From contig CAZIAL010000002.1 in NCBI GenBank assembly GCA_964536965.1, positions 62,001-126,000 on the forward strand: a stretch of 64,000 nt of DNA, written 5' to 3'. Within the stretch, counting starts at the first letter, position 1; the number at the start of each line of letters is the position of its first letter. Position numbers and translations under genes: made by a program. Below are positions 34,726-43,117 of the stretch, in pieces. The notes beneath the pieces were generated by a model. It ran no database searches. It was given only the letters and a program-made list of their open reading frames with translations, and was not told the DNA's origin. The stretch is from JACMQW01 sp964536965 (GTDB lineage Bacteria; Bdellovibrionota; UBA1018).

Positions 34726-36138
34726 CTAACGGCGGCGGTTTTTCCGCTTTTTCGAATAGGCGACGGGAAGGCGCCTACGCGCGATTTTGCGATCGGTCTG
34801 TCGATCCGCGACGATGGAGTTCCGCGCGCCGAGCTTTTCTTTGAAATAGATCTCGATCGCTCGCCGCGCGAGAAAACTCGACTTCACTTTCCAGTATTCC
34901 TTCGAGATGACCAGCGACGCGATCGCTAGGCGATGTTCACCTGACGATCCGAAGCCGACGAACCAGTCGTATTTCCCTTCGGGATCGTTCCCCGTGAGGC
35001 TTCCGGTTTTTCCGCCGACATCGACATAGCCGACGCCGCCTCGCTTGAAGCCGCGAAACGAGCCGCGCGAGGTCCCGTTCGATACGGTCGCACGCATGAG
35101 GACTTTCATCTCTTCCGCCGACTGGGCGTCGATGACGACGTTCGAAAGTTTCGGCGTGCCCTCGAAAACGACCTCGCCCGCGAGATTCTTCAGCGACGAT
35201 ACGATGTAAGGTTCCATCAGCCGGCCGTCGTTCGCGATCGCGGCGGCGATCAGGGCGCCCTGAAGCGGGCTCATCGTATTGGTTTTCGTGAAACCCGAGG
35301 CGGCCTCCGCGATTTCCCATGGATCTTCGGTAATATCGGCGCGGCCCTCCTGGACGGGCAGATCGCTCAGGAGTTTTCGGTTGAATCCGAAGCGCTCGGC
35401 GTATGTTTTCAGCTCCGTCGGCCCCACGATAAAAACGCCGAGTTTTCCGAAGACGGCGTTCACGGAGCGGGCGAACGCGTCCTTCAGGGTGATCCGGGTG
35501 GTCCAGCGATTCGTCGTTTCCTGGAAAATATTTCGCTTATAAAGAGTGTGCGCGCCGCCGTTGAAAGAGAGGATGGAGCCCGCGTTCATCTTCCGCTCGG
35601 AGATCGCGGCCGCCGCGGTGACGACCTTAAAAACGGAGGCCGAAGGAAAGGTCGCGCGGAGCGCGAGGTTCTGGTCGACCCAGCGGTCGTCCGGCGAATA
35701 GCTGATGAGCGAAAGGATTCGCCCGGTGGTGGCGTCGAGCGCGACGAACGCGCCGTAGTCGGGTTTGTACTGCTTGAATATCCCGAGCATCGCATCGTTC
35801 AATCCCGGCTCCATGCCGTACTGGACGGAAACAGGGTAGCGTCGGCCCTTCAGGTCGAGAATGAGATCGGTCGGAAGCGTGCTCGCCGCGCCCTTTTCAG
35901 CCATGGCCTCGGCGATGTCTTCTTTGAAGATGTCGGGCTTGAGCCCGAAAAGCTCGGAGACGGGGCCTTGCCAGAAATCCTGGGTGCCGCGAATCGCGAA
36001 TATCGCTGCGACCAAGCCGAGGAAGACCACGAAGTGGCGTTTACGAACCGAGGCGAGCCGCCGAAAAGTAGCCGTCTGAGTTTGCGGCGAAGAAACGGGG
36101 GGCGCGCGGTTCGGGGATTTTCTCTTGCGCCGAATCAT
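34726..36138 (-). CDS. Penicillin-binding transpeptidase domain protein
   Basis: A 470-residue murein transpeptidase. A basic, Ser/Pro-rich cytoplasmic tail (about 1-33) precedes one membrane helix (VVFLGLVAAIFAIRG, 37-51). The transpeptidase domain has SxxK at 168-171 (PSASVFK), SxN in FARSVNAVF near 233, and KTG in GGKTGSLTG near 380. The C-terminus is strongly basic. I start at ATG 36138, 10 bases after mtgA, because the longer frame upstream runs through mtgA and lacks domain content. No glycosyltransferase domain is present, but the adjacent mtgA supplies one. The pair could act as a two-gene counterpart of a bifunctional class A PBP; that is an inference. Confidence 0.85.
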   Translation of the reverse strand: MIRRKRKSPNRAPPVSSPQTQTATFRRLASVRKRHFVVFLGLVAAIFAIRGTQDFWQGPVSELFGLKPDIFKEDIAEAMAEKGAASTLPTDLILDLKGRRYPVSVQYGMEPGLNDAMLGIFKQYKPDYGAFVALDATTGRILSLISYSPDDRWVDQNLALRATFPSASVFKVVTAAAAISERKMNAGSILSFNGGAHTLYKRNIFQETTNRWTTRITLKDAFARSVNAVFGKLGVFIVGPTELKTYAERFGFNRKLLSDLPVQEGRADITEDPWEIAEAASGFTKTNTMSPLQGALIAAAIANDGRLMEPYIVSSLKNLAGEVVFEGTPKLSNVVIDAQSAEEMKVLMRATVSNGTSRGSFRGFKRGGVGYVDVGGKTGSLTGNDPEGKYDWFVGFGSSGEHRLAIASLVISKEYWKVKSSFLARRAIEIYFKEKLGARNSIVADRQTDRKIARRRLPVAYSKKRKNRRR

Positions 36139-36148
36139 CCAGCCATTC

Positions 36149-37087
36149 TCACCCGCCGGATTCCTCCAGGTCAAGCTCGGGAGCCGACTCTTCGGTCGAT
36201 TCGAGGGGCGAGGAATCGAACTCGCGCGGAGTTTCGGCTTCGCCATCTTCTTCCGTCGAAAAACCGTCGGTGGGTGGCGGCTCGACGCGTTCTTCGAAAG
36301 GGAGTTGGCTCGCGAGCGCGGCATCGCGTTCCTCGAGCGTGATGTATTTCGCGCGTTCGAGTTTCTCGATGATGGATCGAATGGTTTTCGCGGCGTAAGG
36401 AGTCAGTCGTCGGTCACGAAAAGACTGCGAATACCGCTTCGGCGACGGGAGGAGCATTGCGAGAAAGGCGCCCTCCTTCGCGGTCAGCTCGGAGGGCGCT
36501 TTACCGAAGTAGTGGCGGGCGGCCGCGCCGATTCCGAAAATGCCCTCGCCCCACTCGGCGATGTTAAAATAAACCTCGAGGACTTTGCGTTTCGGTACGT
36601 TGCGGTCGAGACGAATCGCGAGAATGAACTCTTTCCCTTTTCGATAGAGGGTCTTCTCCTGGGTTAAAAAGACGTTTTTCACCACCTGCATTGTAATCGT
36701 ACTCGCGCCACGCGAGAATTTACGATCGGCGATGTCTTCCTTGATCGCTTCGCGCAGCTGGTTGGCGTCGAAACCGTCGTGAGAAAAGAAGGCCCAGTCC
36801 TCGCTGACGACGACCGCGCCCATGGCGGGTTTGGAGATCTGATCGAGCCGAACCCATCCCGCCGGGGGTGTGTTCAGTAGGCGCATCTTCACCGGATTTT
36901 TCGGACCCTGATAAAGAGTTTGTGGATATTTCGTCTTCAGAACCGCGACGTCCGGAAATTCTCTTTCCACGAGCCGATAAAGGCCATAGGCGAGCAAGGT
37001 TCCGACGGACAATCCGATCAGGGTGGTGAGAAGAGCGATTTTTCCGAACGTGGGCCGGAAAAAGTTTTTGATGTTCAAGCGAGACAC
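36149..37087 (-). CDS. mtgA: Monofunctional peptidoglycan glycosyltransferase (GT51)
   Basis: A membrane-anchored GT51 enzyme that polymerises lipid II into glycan strands. The 312-residue product has one N-terminal membrane helix (about 16-38). The GT51 motifs are VSEDWAFFSHDGFD near residue 95 with the catalytic Glu, RGASTITMQVVKNVFL near 125, and RKGKEFILAIRLDRNVPK near 148 with the second Glu region. NIAEWGEGIFGIGAAARHYF follows near 175. The last 50 residues are acidic and of low complexity. The start is GTG with no Shine-Dalgarno, and an extended -10-like element lies eight bases upstream. It heads the unit that runs through murE. Confidence 0.92.
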   Translation of the reverse strand: MSRLNIKNFFRPTFGKIALLTTLIGLSVGTLLAYGLYRLVEREFPDVAVLKTKYPQTLYQGPKNPVKMRLLNTPPAGWVRLDQISKPAMGAVVVSEDWAFFSHDGFDANQLREAIKEDIADRKFSRGASTITMQVVKNVFLTQEKTLYRKGKEFILAIRLDRNVPKRKVLEVYFNIAEWGEGIFGIGAAARHYFGKAPSELTAKEGAFLAMLLPSPKRYSQSFRDRRLTPYAAKTIRSIIEKLERAKYITLEERDAALASQLPFEERVEPPPTDGFSTEEDGEAETPREFDSSPLESTEESAPELDLEESGG

Positions 37088-37095
37088 GGACTTCT

Positions 37096-37104
37096 AATTT
37101 AGCA
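37096..37104 (-). promoter_or_regulatory. Extended -10-like element before mtgA
   Basis: On the minus strand TG-C-TAAATT (hexamer 37096-37101) lies eight bases before the GTG start of mtgA. The arrangement is the same as before serS (TG-C-TAAACT). No clear -35 is seen. It would start transcription one or two bases from the start codon. Sequence-based inference. Confidence 0.4.
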
Positions 37105-37196
37105 CCCGGGGTCTTGAACGCGATGCGAAATCTTCGTTTCCCCTCGAGGGGAAGTTCTTGTTTGCTCCCTGCGCCACAGGTAAGCTCTCATCTAAC

Positions 37197-38159
37197 GTGG
37201 CCAAAAGAAAAAAAGCTGTAAAATCATCGAAGAAATCCGTTCCGACGAAGCCTGTGATCAGAAAGAACGGAGCTCAGATGGGACTCGAGTCGTCCAAGAT
37301 TCGGGATCGCTCCCCTGCCGACAAACAGCTGAATCTTTATCGGAACAATCCCCACATCATTCCGAGCTACAACCGCACTTACAACAACGCGAAGAAGGCG
37401 AAGATCGCGCGTGACATGCTCGAGCGTTACACTGGATCTCCGCCTTCGGCCTTTAAGAAGCAGATCATTCTGACGAACTTCGAATACTACGTCGAAAGAT
37501 TTCACACGCTTTGTGGGACGGAAAAAACGCGCGGATCCGCGATGACCGTCGTCCACAGCGATTCGGCCGACGTCACGGTCGTGAACTTTTCGATCGGCTC
37601 GCCGATGGCCGCGCTCGCGATGGAACTGATTTCCGTCGTCGAACCGAAAGCGGTCCTCTTCCTCGGAATGTGCGGCGGTCTCCATCGCACGCTGAAAAAA
37701 GGCGATTTTATCGTTCCGACCGCGGCGATTCGGGACGAAGGGGCGTCGATTCATTTTATGCCGCGACAGGTTCCGGCGCTGCCGACTTTTAAAATCCAGA
37801 AATTCGTTTCGGAAATCGTCGTCGAGCGCGGCCTGGACTATCGCACGGGCGTGATCCATACGATGGATTATCGTTTCTGGGAGTTCGACGAAAAGTTCAA
37901 GGCGCAGCTCTACGAGGAACGCGCGCTCGGGATCGACATGGAAACCGCCACTCTTTTCGTCGCGGGTTTCGCGAGCAAGGTGCCGATCGGCGCTCTGCTC
38001 CTGGTGTCGGATTTGCCGCTGAAACGCGGAGGCATTAAGACGAAGAAGTCCGCTTCTTCGGTGTTTAAAACGTTCACGGATCTCCACCTCGAGATCGGCA
38101 TCAAGGCGATGTCCGAGATCTCGGAGCGGGGCGAACATATCCGACATTATAAGTGGTAG
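37197..38159 (+). CDS. amn: AMP nucleosidase (short bacterial type)
   Basis: This enzyme cleaves AMP to adenine and ribose 5-phosphate, adjusting purine pools. The product (about 320 residues) belongs to the nucleoside phosphorylase superfamily and has the short AMP-nucleosidase pattern: LERYTGSPPSAFKKQIILTNF near residue 75, VVNFSIGSPMAALAMELIS near 122, VLFLGMCGGLHRTLKKGDF near 150, and MDYRFWEFDEKF near 225. LGIDMETATLFVAGF and LLLVSDLPLKRGGIKTKKS follow near 250-285. The start is uncertain: GTG 37197 (Lys-rich N-terminus), TTG 37158 or ATG 37278 are all open. It is followed by mreB after 22 bases. Confidence 0.88.
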   Translation: MAKRKKAVKSSKKSVPTKPVIRKNGAQMGLESSKIRDRSPADKQLNLYRNNPHIIPSYNRTYNNAKKAKIARDMLERYTGSPPSAFKKQIILTNFEYYVERFHTLCGTEKTRGSAMTVVHSDSADVTVVNFSIGSPMAALAMELISVVEPKAVLFLGMCGGLHRTLKKGDFIVPTAAIRDEGASIHFMPRQVPALPTFKIQKFVSEIVVERGLDYRTGVIHTMDYRFWEFDEKFKAQLYEERALGIDMETATLFVAGFASKVPIGALLLVSDLPLKRGGIKTKKSASSVFKTFTDLHLEIGIKAMSEISERGEHIRHYKW

Positions 38160-38181
38160 ACCCAGGTAGGAAGCCGACCTC

Positions 38182-39213
38182 ATGCTGAAAAAATTCCTCG
38201 ATTTCTTTTCGAACGACCTCGCCATCGATTTGGGGACCGCGAATACCCTCGTTTTCGCCCGAGACCGCGGCATCATCATTAACGAACCCTCGGTGGTCGC
38301 CATCCATCGAAACGCCCGCGGCCAGACCCGAGTCCTCGCGGTCGGTAAAGAAGCGAAAGATATGCTGGGCCGTACCCCGGGATCGATTCAGGCCATCCGG
38401 CCTCTTCGCGATGGAGTCATTTCGGACTTCGAAGTGACGCAGTCGATGCTGAAATACTTCATTCAAAAGGCTTCCGAACGCCGGACCTTCATTCGCCCGC
38501 GGATCGTGATCTGCATTCCCTTCGGGATCACGCAGGTGGAAAAGCGGGCCGTGAAGGAGTCCGCTCAGTCCGCCGGCGCCCGAGAAGTCTATCTGATCGA
38601 AGAGCCGATGGCCGCCGCGATCGGCGCCGGACTGCCGATCCGCGAACCCTCGGGGAATATGATCGTCGATATCGGCGGTGGTACGACCGAAGTCGCCGTT
38701 ATCAGCCTGGGCGGCATCGTTTACTCGCGTTCGGTTCGCGTCGCCGGAGATAAGTTCGACGAAGCGATCGTCCAATATATCAAGCGCAAGTACTCGCTCC
38801 TCATCGGCGAGCGGACCGCGGAGCAGATTAAGCTCGCGATCGGCTGCGCCTATCCATTCGAGGAAGAGAAGACTTACGAAGTGAAGGGCCGGGACCTGAT
38901 CTCCGGCGCTCCGAAAACCATCGAAGTGAATTCGGAAGAAATTCGCGACGCCCTGGCCGAGCCGGTTTCCGCGGTCGTCGATGCGATTAAAACCGCGCTC
39001 GAACGGACGCCTCCGGAACTGGCGGCGGACATCGTCGATAACGGGATCATCCTGGCCGGTGGTGGAAGCCTGCTGGCGAACCTCGATGTCCTCATCAAGG
39101 AAAAGACCGGTCTCCCGGTCGCCGTCGCGGAAGACCCGCTCACCTGCGTCGTGCGCGGTTCTGGAAAAGTCCTCGAGGACATGGACTTGCTTCGCAAAGT
39201 TACAGTGATCTAA
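38182..39213 (+). CDS. mreB: Rod shape-determining protein MreB
   Basis: A bacterial actin that forms membrane-bound filaments and guides lateral wall synthesis. The 343-residue product has the amphipathic N-terminus MLKKFLDFFSND, phosphate-1 motif AIDLGTANTLVF, IEEPMAAAIGAGLP near residue 140, phosphate-2 motif MIVDIGGGTTEVAVIS near 160, and the adenosine motif GIILAGGGSLLANLD near 285. AGGTAGGAAG upstream gives a normal ribosome site. mreC and mreD do not follow; instead an opposite-strand peptidase gene overlaps its last 14 bases. Confidence 0.96.
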   Translation: MLKKFLDFFSNDLAIDLGTANTLVFARDRGIIINEPSVVAIHRNARGQTRVLAVGKEAKDMLGRTPGSIQAIRPLRDGVISDFEVTQSMLKYFIQKASERRTFIRPRIVICIPFGITQVEKRAVKESAQSAGAREVYLIEEPMAAAIGAGLPIREPSGNMIVDIGGGTTEVAVISLGGIVYSRSVRVAGDKFDEAIVQYIKRKYSLLIGERTAEQIKLAIGCAYPFEEEKTYEVKGRDLISGAPKTIEVNSEEIRDALAEPVSAVVDAIKTALERTPPELAADIVDNGIILAGGGSLLANLDVLIKEKTGLPVAVAEDPLTCVVRGSGKVLEDMDLLRKVTVI

Positions 39214-40534
39214 GGGCGTTCATCCGTCGATCGGGAACGATCACGGCCATGTAGAAGGCTTCGAAATAGTCTCGGTCCATGAAGAAGTAACCCCGTTCCC
39301 CGGCCGCCTCGCCCCAGCTGTTTTGGATGCGGTATCCGAGGACCTTTCCGCGTGAATCACGGTAAGCGCCCGTAATGACCATCGCATGGGCACCGTCGGC
39401 CTCGAGACCCACGATATCCGCCTTGGTCTGCCCCTGCGCCGTGATCGACATGAGCCCGTTCTTCGAATCGACGTATTTTCCTGCGATGGCGACCTCGATA
39501 TAGACCGCTTCTTTAGCCGCGAGCTTCTGGATGAGGATGTCGTGAATCGCCGTAAATGGACCCTGCTTTTGTTCGAGGTCGGCGAAGATGGAGCGGTTCA
39601 GAAGGCGATAGACTTCGGGTGAGCCCAGCCCTTTCGGATCCGGCTTGTATTTGGTGGCGGGGCTACTGGCGAATTTTTTAAGCTCCGGAAGGATCTGAAA
39701 CGCCGACTGCTCGGGGCGAAGATTTTTCTTATTCTCGGCTTTCCAGGTGAAACGGCGAGTTTCCGTCGAACTGATATGCATCAGGACTTCGCGACCGTCA
39801 CCCTCGTTCAGCTTTGCCGCGAAACTGTGGGGAGTGTAGGTCTTTCCGCCCACCTCGAATTTGGTCGGAAAGTTTCCCATCCGTCCGCGGATCTTTGCGT
39901 AAATCTCCGACTTCGCATCCTGGAGGAACTTCCAAAGTTCGATTTCCTGAAGCTCCGTCGGAGGTCCCGGAAGCGCGTTCTTTCGGGCTGCAAGCTCGGC
40001 CAGCTTTGCCTCGATTTCCGTGTTCAGCTCTTTAATCAGGGCCGTACCCACGGCAGGGTCACGAAAGTCGAGCTTCGGCTTCCACTCCTTCGCCGGAACG
40101 AGCCCGACGTTTTTCGCGAGCCAGTCGGACGTCATCGACCAACCGCCTTCGGAGATGTCGTCTCCGAAGTACAGCGCCTCCTCGACCCGATAAAAAATAC
40201 TCGCCATGACGAGGTGATCCTCGCTGAGCGTGATCTGTTCGCCGAAGACCTTCTTCGCGACGCGCTCGAAGCGACCGATCGCCGCGGAAATCCAGCAGCA
40301 ACCGTATTTTCCCTGATCCTTAACCACCGTATCCGCCAGCAGGATGTTTTTCGTCGGATCGCTGCGACTGATCGATCCCAGAAATGGCTCGTCCGGCGCG
40401 GCCGGAACCATGACGGCGCGGCAGGTTCGTCCACCGAGGTTCTTTCCCATCGCGTGCGCGGGAGGTGTGGCCAGAAAGAAGAGGGAGGTGGCGAAGAGGG
40501 AGGCGACAAGAAATTTCGGCAGGTGCTTTTTCAT
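39200..40534 (-). CDS. Exported C1-family cysteine peptidase (bleomycin hydrolase-like)
   Basis: A 444-residue papain-fold protein with a signal peptide (KKHLPKFLVASLFATSLFFLA, cleavage near AHA-MG), so it is exported. The active site is visible: the oxyanion Gln74 and nucleophile Cys80 in DQGKYGCCWISAA, His in DGAHAMVITGAYR near 385, and Asn in RIQNSWGEAAGERGYFFM near 408. These motifs and the size fit the C1B (bleomycin hydrolase/PepC) group, whose usual members are cytoplasmic aminopeptidases. No propeptide is evident. A central insert (about 150-300) is not recognised. It converges on mreB with a 14-base overlap. No Shine-Dalgarno is visible at the ATG, which lies in a small hairpin. Confidence 0.82.
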   Translation of the reverse strand: MKKHLPKFLVASLFATSLFFLATPPAHAMGKNLGGRTCRAVMVPAAPDEPFLGSISRSDPTKNILLADTVVKDQGKYGCCWISAAIGRFERVAKKVFGEQITLSEDHLVMASIFYRVEEALYFGDDISEGGWSMTSDWLAKNVGLVPAKEWKPKLDFRDPAVGTALIKELNTEIEAKLAELAARKNALPGPPTELQEIELWKFLQDAKSEIYAKIRGRMGNFPTKFEVGGKTYTPHSFAAKLNEGDGREVLMHISSTETRRFTWKAENKKNLRPEQSAFQILPELKKFASSPATKYKPDPKGLGSPEVYRLLNRSIFADLEQKQGPFTAIHDILIQKLAAKEAVYIEVAIAGKYVDSKNGLMSITAQGQTKADIVGLEADGAHAMVITGAYRDSRGKVLGYRIQNSWGEAAGERGYFFMDRDYFEAFYMAVIVPDRRMNALRSL

Positions 40535-40550
40535 CTCTAAATATAGAGAT
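40533..40550 (-). promoter_or_regulatory. -10-like box and hairpin at peptidase start codon
   Basis: ATCTCTA (40533-40539) and TAGAGAT (40544-40550) form a 7-bp inverted repeat that includes two bases of the ATG. On the minus strand TATATT (40540-40545, 5 of 6 to TATAAT) ends five bases before the ATG. Either a -10 box for a leaderless mRNA or a hairpin masking the start would be compatible; both are inferences. The rest of the 116-base gap upstream shows nothing else I can name. Confidence 0.35.
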
Positions 40551-40650
40551 CGGTTCCCGCGGGCGACGGATTGAAAGGAAAATGAACGTTTTCGAGGTTT
40601 TTGCGTCGTTCTTTACGTCATTTCGATGACGCTGCGACACGAGTCGGCTT

Positions 40651-41100
40651 TTAGTATCCCGCCGGATGCCCTTCGACGATCGCCGAACCGTAAGTCCGAT
40701 CCCCTTCGCATAGGGTCACCTGCACCGAGAGGAGTCGGAGGGTTGGCGCCTCGGCGCGAAAGCGGGAGATGACGATCTCCCGAACGCGAGTGAAGATCGA
40801 TGCTCCGAGAGACTCGCATGTGGGAAAATCTCGGGCTGCGGGCAGGAGATCCTCATTTTCGTTCAGATAAGAATGTGGGAGCGAGGCAAGGGCCCCCCGG
40901 GTCGCGGACTCGAGGGTCGGAAAGTCCACGATTCGCCCGCGAATCGGCTCGCCGGTGAACGTCAGAACGGTCTTCCAGAGGTGGGAATGAGGTGTTTCGC
41001 GAACATCGAGGGAATGCGAGGCCTCGAAGTCGAAATAAAGAAGGAGTTTCGTACGAAAAAGGGCGTCACTCGATGTTGGCGGATTAAAGTTCGACGACAT
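40651..41100 (-). CDS. PTPS/QueD-fold protein, paralogue 1
   Basis: A 149-residue protein of the 6-pyruvoyltetrahydropterin synthase/QueD fold. The zinc-ligand pattern is present: FEASHSL near residue 23, then RETPHSHLW with the HxH pair near 35. GRIVDFPTLESA, LPHSYLNENEDL and FPTCESL follow in family order. The family Cys is absent; a Glu (RETPHSH, ExxHxH) sits in its place. The usual Asp-His pair appears as Pro-His. The start at 41100 overlaps the end of the next paralogue by 17 bases. The reaction cannot be assigned: a pterin or 7-deazaguanine intermediate is likely, and a non-catalytic partner role is possible. Confidence 0.7.
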   Translation of the reverse strand: MSSNFNPPTSSDALFRTKLLLYFDFEASHSLDVRETPHSHLWKTVLTFTGEPIRGRIVDFPTLESATRGALASLPHSYLNENEDLLPAARDFPTCESLGASIFTRVREIVISRFRAEAPTLRLLSVQVTLCEGDRTYGSAIVEGHPAGY

Positions 41101-41590
41101 AGGAGGCCCCCTGTCCGAGCATTTCTTCGATCTGTGTTTCGACGGAGCGAACGCGCGCCTTCTCGAGTTCGGCCCGCGGAAGCGACGCGACGAGGCGCTC
41201 GCAAAAGACCCGCGCCAGTGATTCCGTGGTGATGTTGTCCACGGGAAGAAGTACGACTTCATCGGCTGGGAAAACATACCGCTTTCCGCAGATTTCAGTT
41301 TCGAAGTCCCGCGGTCCCTGACCGAGGATTTTTCCGAACGGGTTCTTTTCGGCGAGGAGAATTTTCTCGTCCCACTCCCGACAGATCCGGCGCATCGCTG
41401 TTTTCAGCTCGGAGAAGGGGAGCATCGTTTCGAGCGAGTGCATCTCGAACTCAACCTTCACGACGGTCCGGTAATTATGCCCATGAAGGTTTTCTTTGGT
41501 GCCGTCCGGAAAGACGGTGAGGTGAGCCGCTGAAAACTTCAGCGCTTCCTTCCGGATCTGAATTCTGAAAAAGCCCTTAAATTCCGACAT
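41084..41590 (-). CDS. PTPS/QueD-fold protein, paralogue 2 (PTPS-III-like ExxHGH)
   Basis: A 168-residue 6-pyruvoyltetrahydropterin synthase/QueD-fold protein. FSAAHLTVFPDGTKENLHGH near residues 19-38 supplies the three zinc His. The catalytic Cys of QueD and PTPS is replaced by Glu, giving ExxHGH. This matches the PTPS-III subgroup, reported to make 6-hydroxymethyldihydropterin and to bypass the aldolase FolB in folate synthesis. FSELKTAMRRICREWDEKIL, NITTESLARVFCERL and VETQIEEMLGQGASY follow. The usual Asp-His pair reads Asp-Glu here. Paralogue 1 overlaps its 3' end. A folate role is an inference from the motif. Confidence 0.75.
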   Translation of the reverse strand: MSEFKGFFRIQIRKEALKFSAAHLTVFPDGTKENLHGHNYRTVVKVEFEMHSLETMLPFSELKTAMRRICREWDEKILLAEKNPFGKILGQGPRDFETEICGKRYVFPADEVVLLPVDNITTESLARVFCERLVASLPRAELEKARVRSVETQIEEMLGQGASYVVEL

Positions 41591-41675
41591 TTTTTACTGC
41601 CCTGCAGGTAACGCACTTTGTTAGCGATTTGAAGACCTTTTTTTGGTAGGGTCCCGGCCAGCCCGATTAAACTCC

Positions 41676-42467
41676 ATGAAATCACGAGAATTATCCCCCA
41701 TACTTCCGACTTCTTTGCGCGATCGGGTGGCCCTGGTCACGGGAAGCGGACGCGGAATCGGTGCGGCCACCGCGGAGGCGCTCGCGGAACGCGGGGCGCG
41801 GGTCTACCTCTGCAGTCGGACGGCATCGGAAGTCGAAGGGGTCATCTCACGGCTCCAAACTCGATTCGGTTCGGAACGCATTCAGGGAAAATCGATCGAC
41901 CTTGCGAATCCGGACTCCTTGGTTCGCCTCTTTGACCAGGTTGAGGAATCGTTCGGGGAGTGCGCGCGAATTCTCGTCAACAACGCGGCCGTCGGTTACG
42001 TCACGGACTTTCTGGAAACCTCGTCGTCGCGAATGTTGGAGATCTGGGAAGAAATCCAGAAGATCAACATGCGCGCTCCCTACCTTCTCTCCCATGAGTT
42101 CATGCGCCGTATTGCCGCCGCATCCGCAACTGCCGATGACCGTGGCGGAGCCATCGTGAATATCGGTTCGCTCGGCGGAATCCGCGGAACTGAAAAGTTT
42201 CCGGGTCTTTCCGCCTACGTCGCCTCCAAATTCGCCGTCGCCGGAATGACGGAAGCGCTCGCAGTCGAAGGTAAGCCCATCGGCGTTCGCGTCAACGCGG
42301 TTGCGCCGGGTGCGGTCGCCACCGAAATGCTGCGAAAGGCGGCACCCCACCTGCGAACGGAGACGACGCCGGCCGACGTGGCTAAAATCATCGCCTACCT
42401 TTGCGACTCCCAGGAATCCGGCGCCCTTTCCGGTACGATTCTCGAGATTCACTCGAATCTCGAATAA
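41676..42467 (+). CDS. Short-chain dehydrogenase/reductase
   Basis: A 263-residue classical SDR. The Rossmann motif TGSGRGIGAATAEALAERGA lies near residue 23, NNAAVG near 102, the catalytic Ser is in NIGSLGGIRG near 160, and the YVASK catalytic Tyr/Lys pair near 180. A C-terminal SGTILEIHSNLE resembles FabG-like enzymes. The substrate cannot be told. It is read away from the two PTPS-fold genes, 85 bases apart, so a pterin reductase role (as in sepiapterin reductase) is one possibility and an unrelated alcohol or ketone is another. rlmE follows after seven bases. Confidence 0.88.
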   Translation: MKSRELSPILPTSLRDRVALVTGSGRGIGAATAEALAERGARVYLCSRTASEVEGVISRLQTRFGSERIQGKSIDLANPDSLVRLFDQVEESFGECARILVNNAAVGYVTDFLETSSSRMLEIWEEIQKINMRAPYLLSHEFMRRIAAASATADDRGGAIVNIGSLGGIRGTEKFPGLSAYVASKFAVAGMTEALAVEGKPIGVRVNAVAPGAVATEMLRKAAPHLRTETTPADVAKIIAYLCDSQESGALSGTILEIHSNLE

Positions 42468-42474
42468 GGAATTT

Positions 42475-43092
42475 ATGGCCTACGATCCAAAGGACTATTT
42501 TTACCGAAAAGCGAAGGAAGAGAACTACGCCGCGCGATCGGTCTTTAAAATTCAGGAAATTGACCAGCGTCTGCGCATTTTCAAACCCGGAATGAAAGTG
42601 CTCGATCTCGGCGCGGCTCCCGGGTCCTGGTCCCAGTACGCATCCGAAAAAGTGGGGCCCCATGGACGCGTGCTCGGAATCGACATCCAACCAATTAAAA
42701 TCACCCTCCCCAACGCGCTCTTTCTTACCGCCGATATGCGCGAACTCGATCTCGCGAAAACGATGGCGGATAACGGAGTGAAACCGCCATTTGATCTCGT
42801 CCTTTCGGACATGGCTCCGAAGACGACCGGCTACCGGCTCCAGGATCAGATGCGATCGTTGGAACTCTGTGAACTCGCCGTCCGCACTTCCGAACGCTTT
42901 CTCAGACCCGGGGGCGGATTCGTCTGTAAACTATTTCACAGCGACGAGTTCGAGAAATTTCGGGGCAATCTCCGCGAAATCTTCGCCAAGATCGACATCA
43001 TCAAGCCAAAGAGCGTGCGTGAAGGATCGAAAGAGATTTTCTTCGTCGCCCGCGGCTTTCGCCCGCGGACGACGATAAAGTCGGAGGACTGA
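42475..43092 (+). CDS. rlmE: 23S rRNA (uridine-2552-2'-O) methyltransferase
   Basis: RlmE (RrmJ/FtsJ) methylates the ribose of U2552 in the A-loop of 23S rRNA late in 50S assembly. The 205-residue product has RSVFKIQEIDQ near residue 22 with the first catalytic Lys, the SAM motif VLDLGAAPGSWSQYA near 42, DLVLSDMAPKTTG near 107 with the catalytic Asp, FVCKLFH near 153 with the second Lys, and KEIFFVARGF near 185 with the Glu. That is the complete K-D-K-E tetrad. TAAGGA precedes the ATG. Confidence 0.93.
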   Translation: MAYDPKDYFYRKAKEENYAARSVFKIQEIDQRLRIFKPGMKVLDLGAAPGSWSQYASEKVGPHGRVLGIDIQPIKITLPNALFLTADMRELDLAKTMADNGVKPPFDLVLSDMAPKTTGYRLQDQMRSLELCELAVRTSERFLRPGGGFVCKLFHSDEFEKFRGNLREIFAKIDIIKPKSVREGSKEIFFVARGFRPRTTIKSED

Positions 43093-43117
43093 TTCCAGCG
43101 GTATCAACCGCGAGCAA

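Noticed and set aside
34726..36324. Transpeptidase start upstream at 36324
   Set aside because: It would overlap mtgA by 176 bases and adds only basic low-complexity sequence; ATG 36138 lies just after mtgA.
41668..41673. -10-like TAAACT before the SDR gene
   Set aside because: It ends only two bases before the ATG, so transcription would start inside the start region; not counted with the leaderless candidates.
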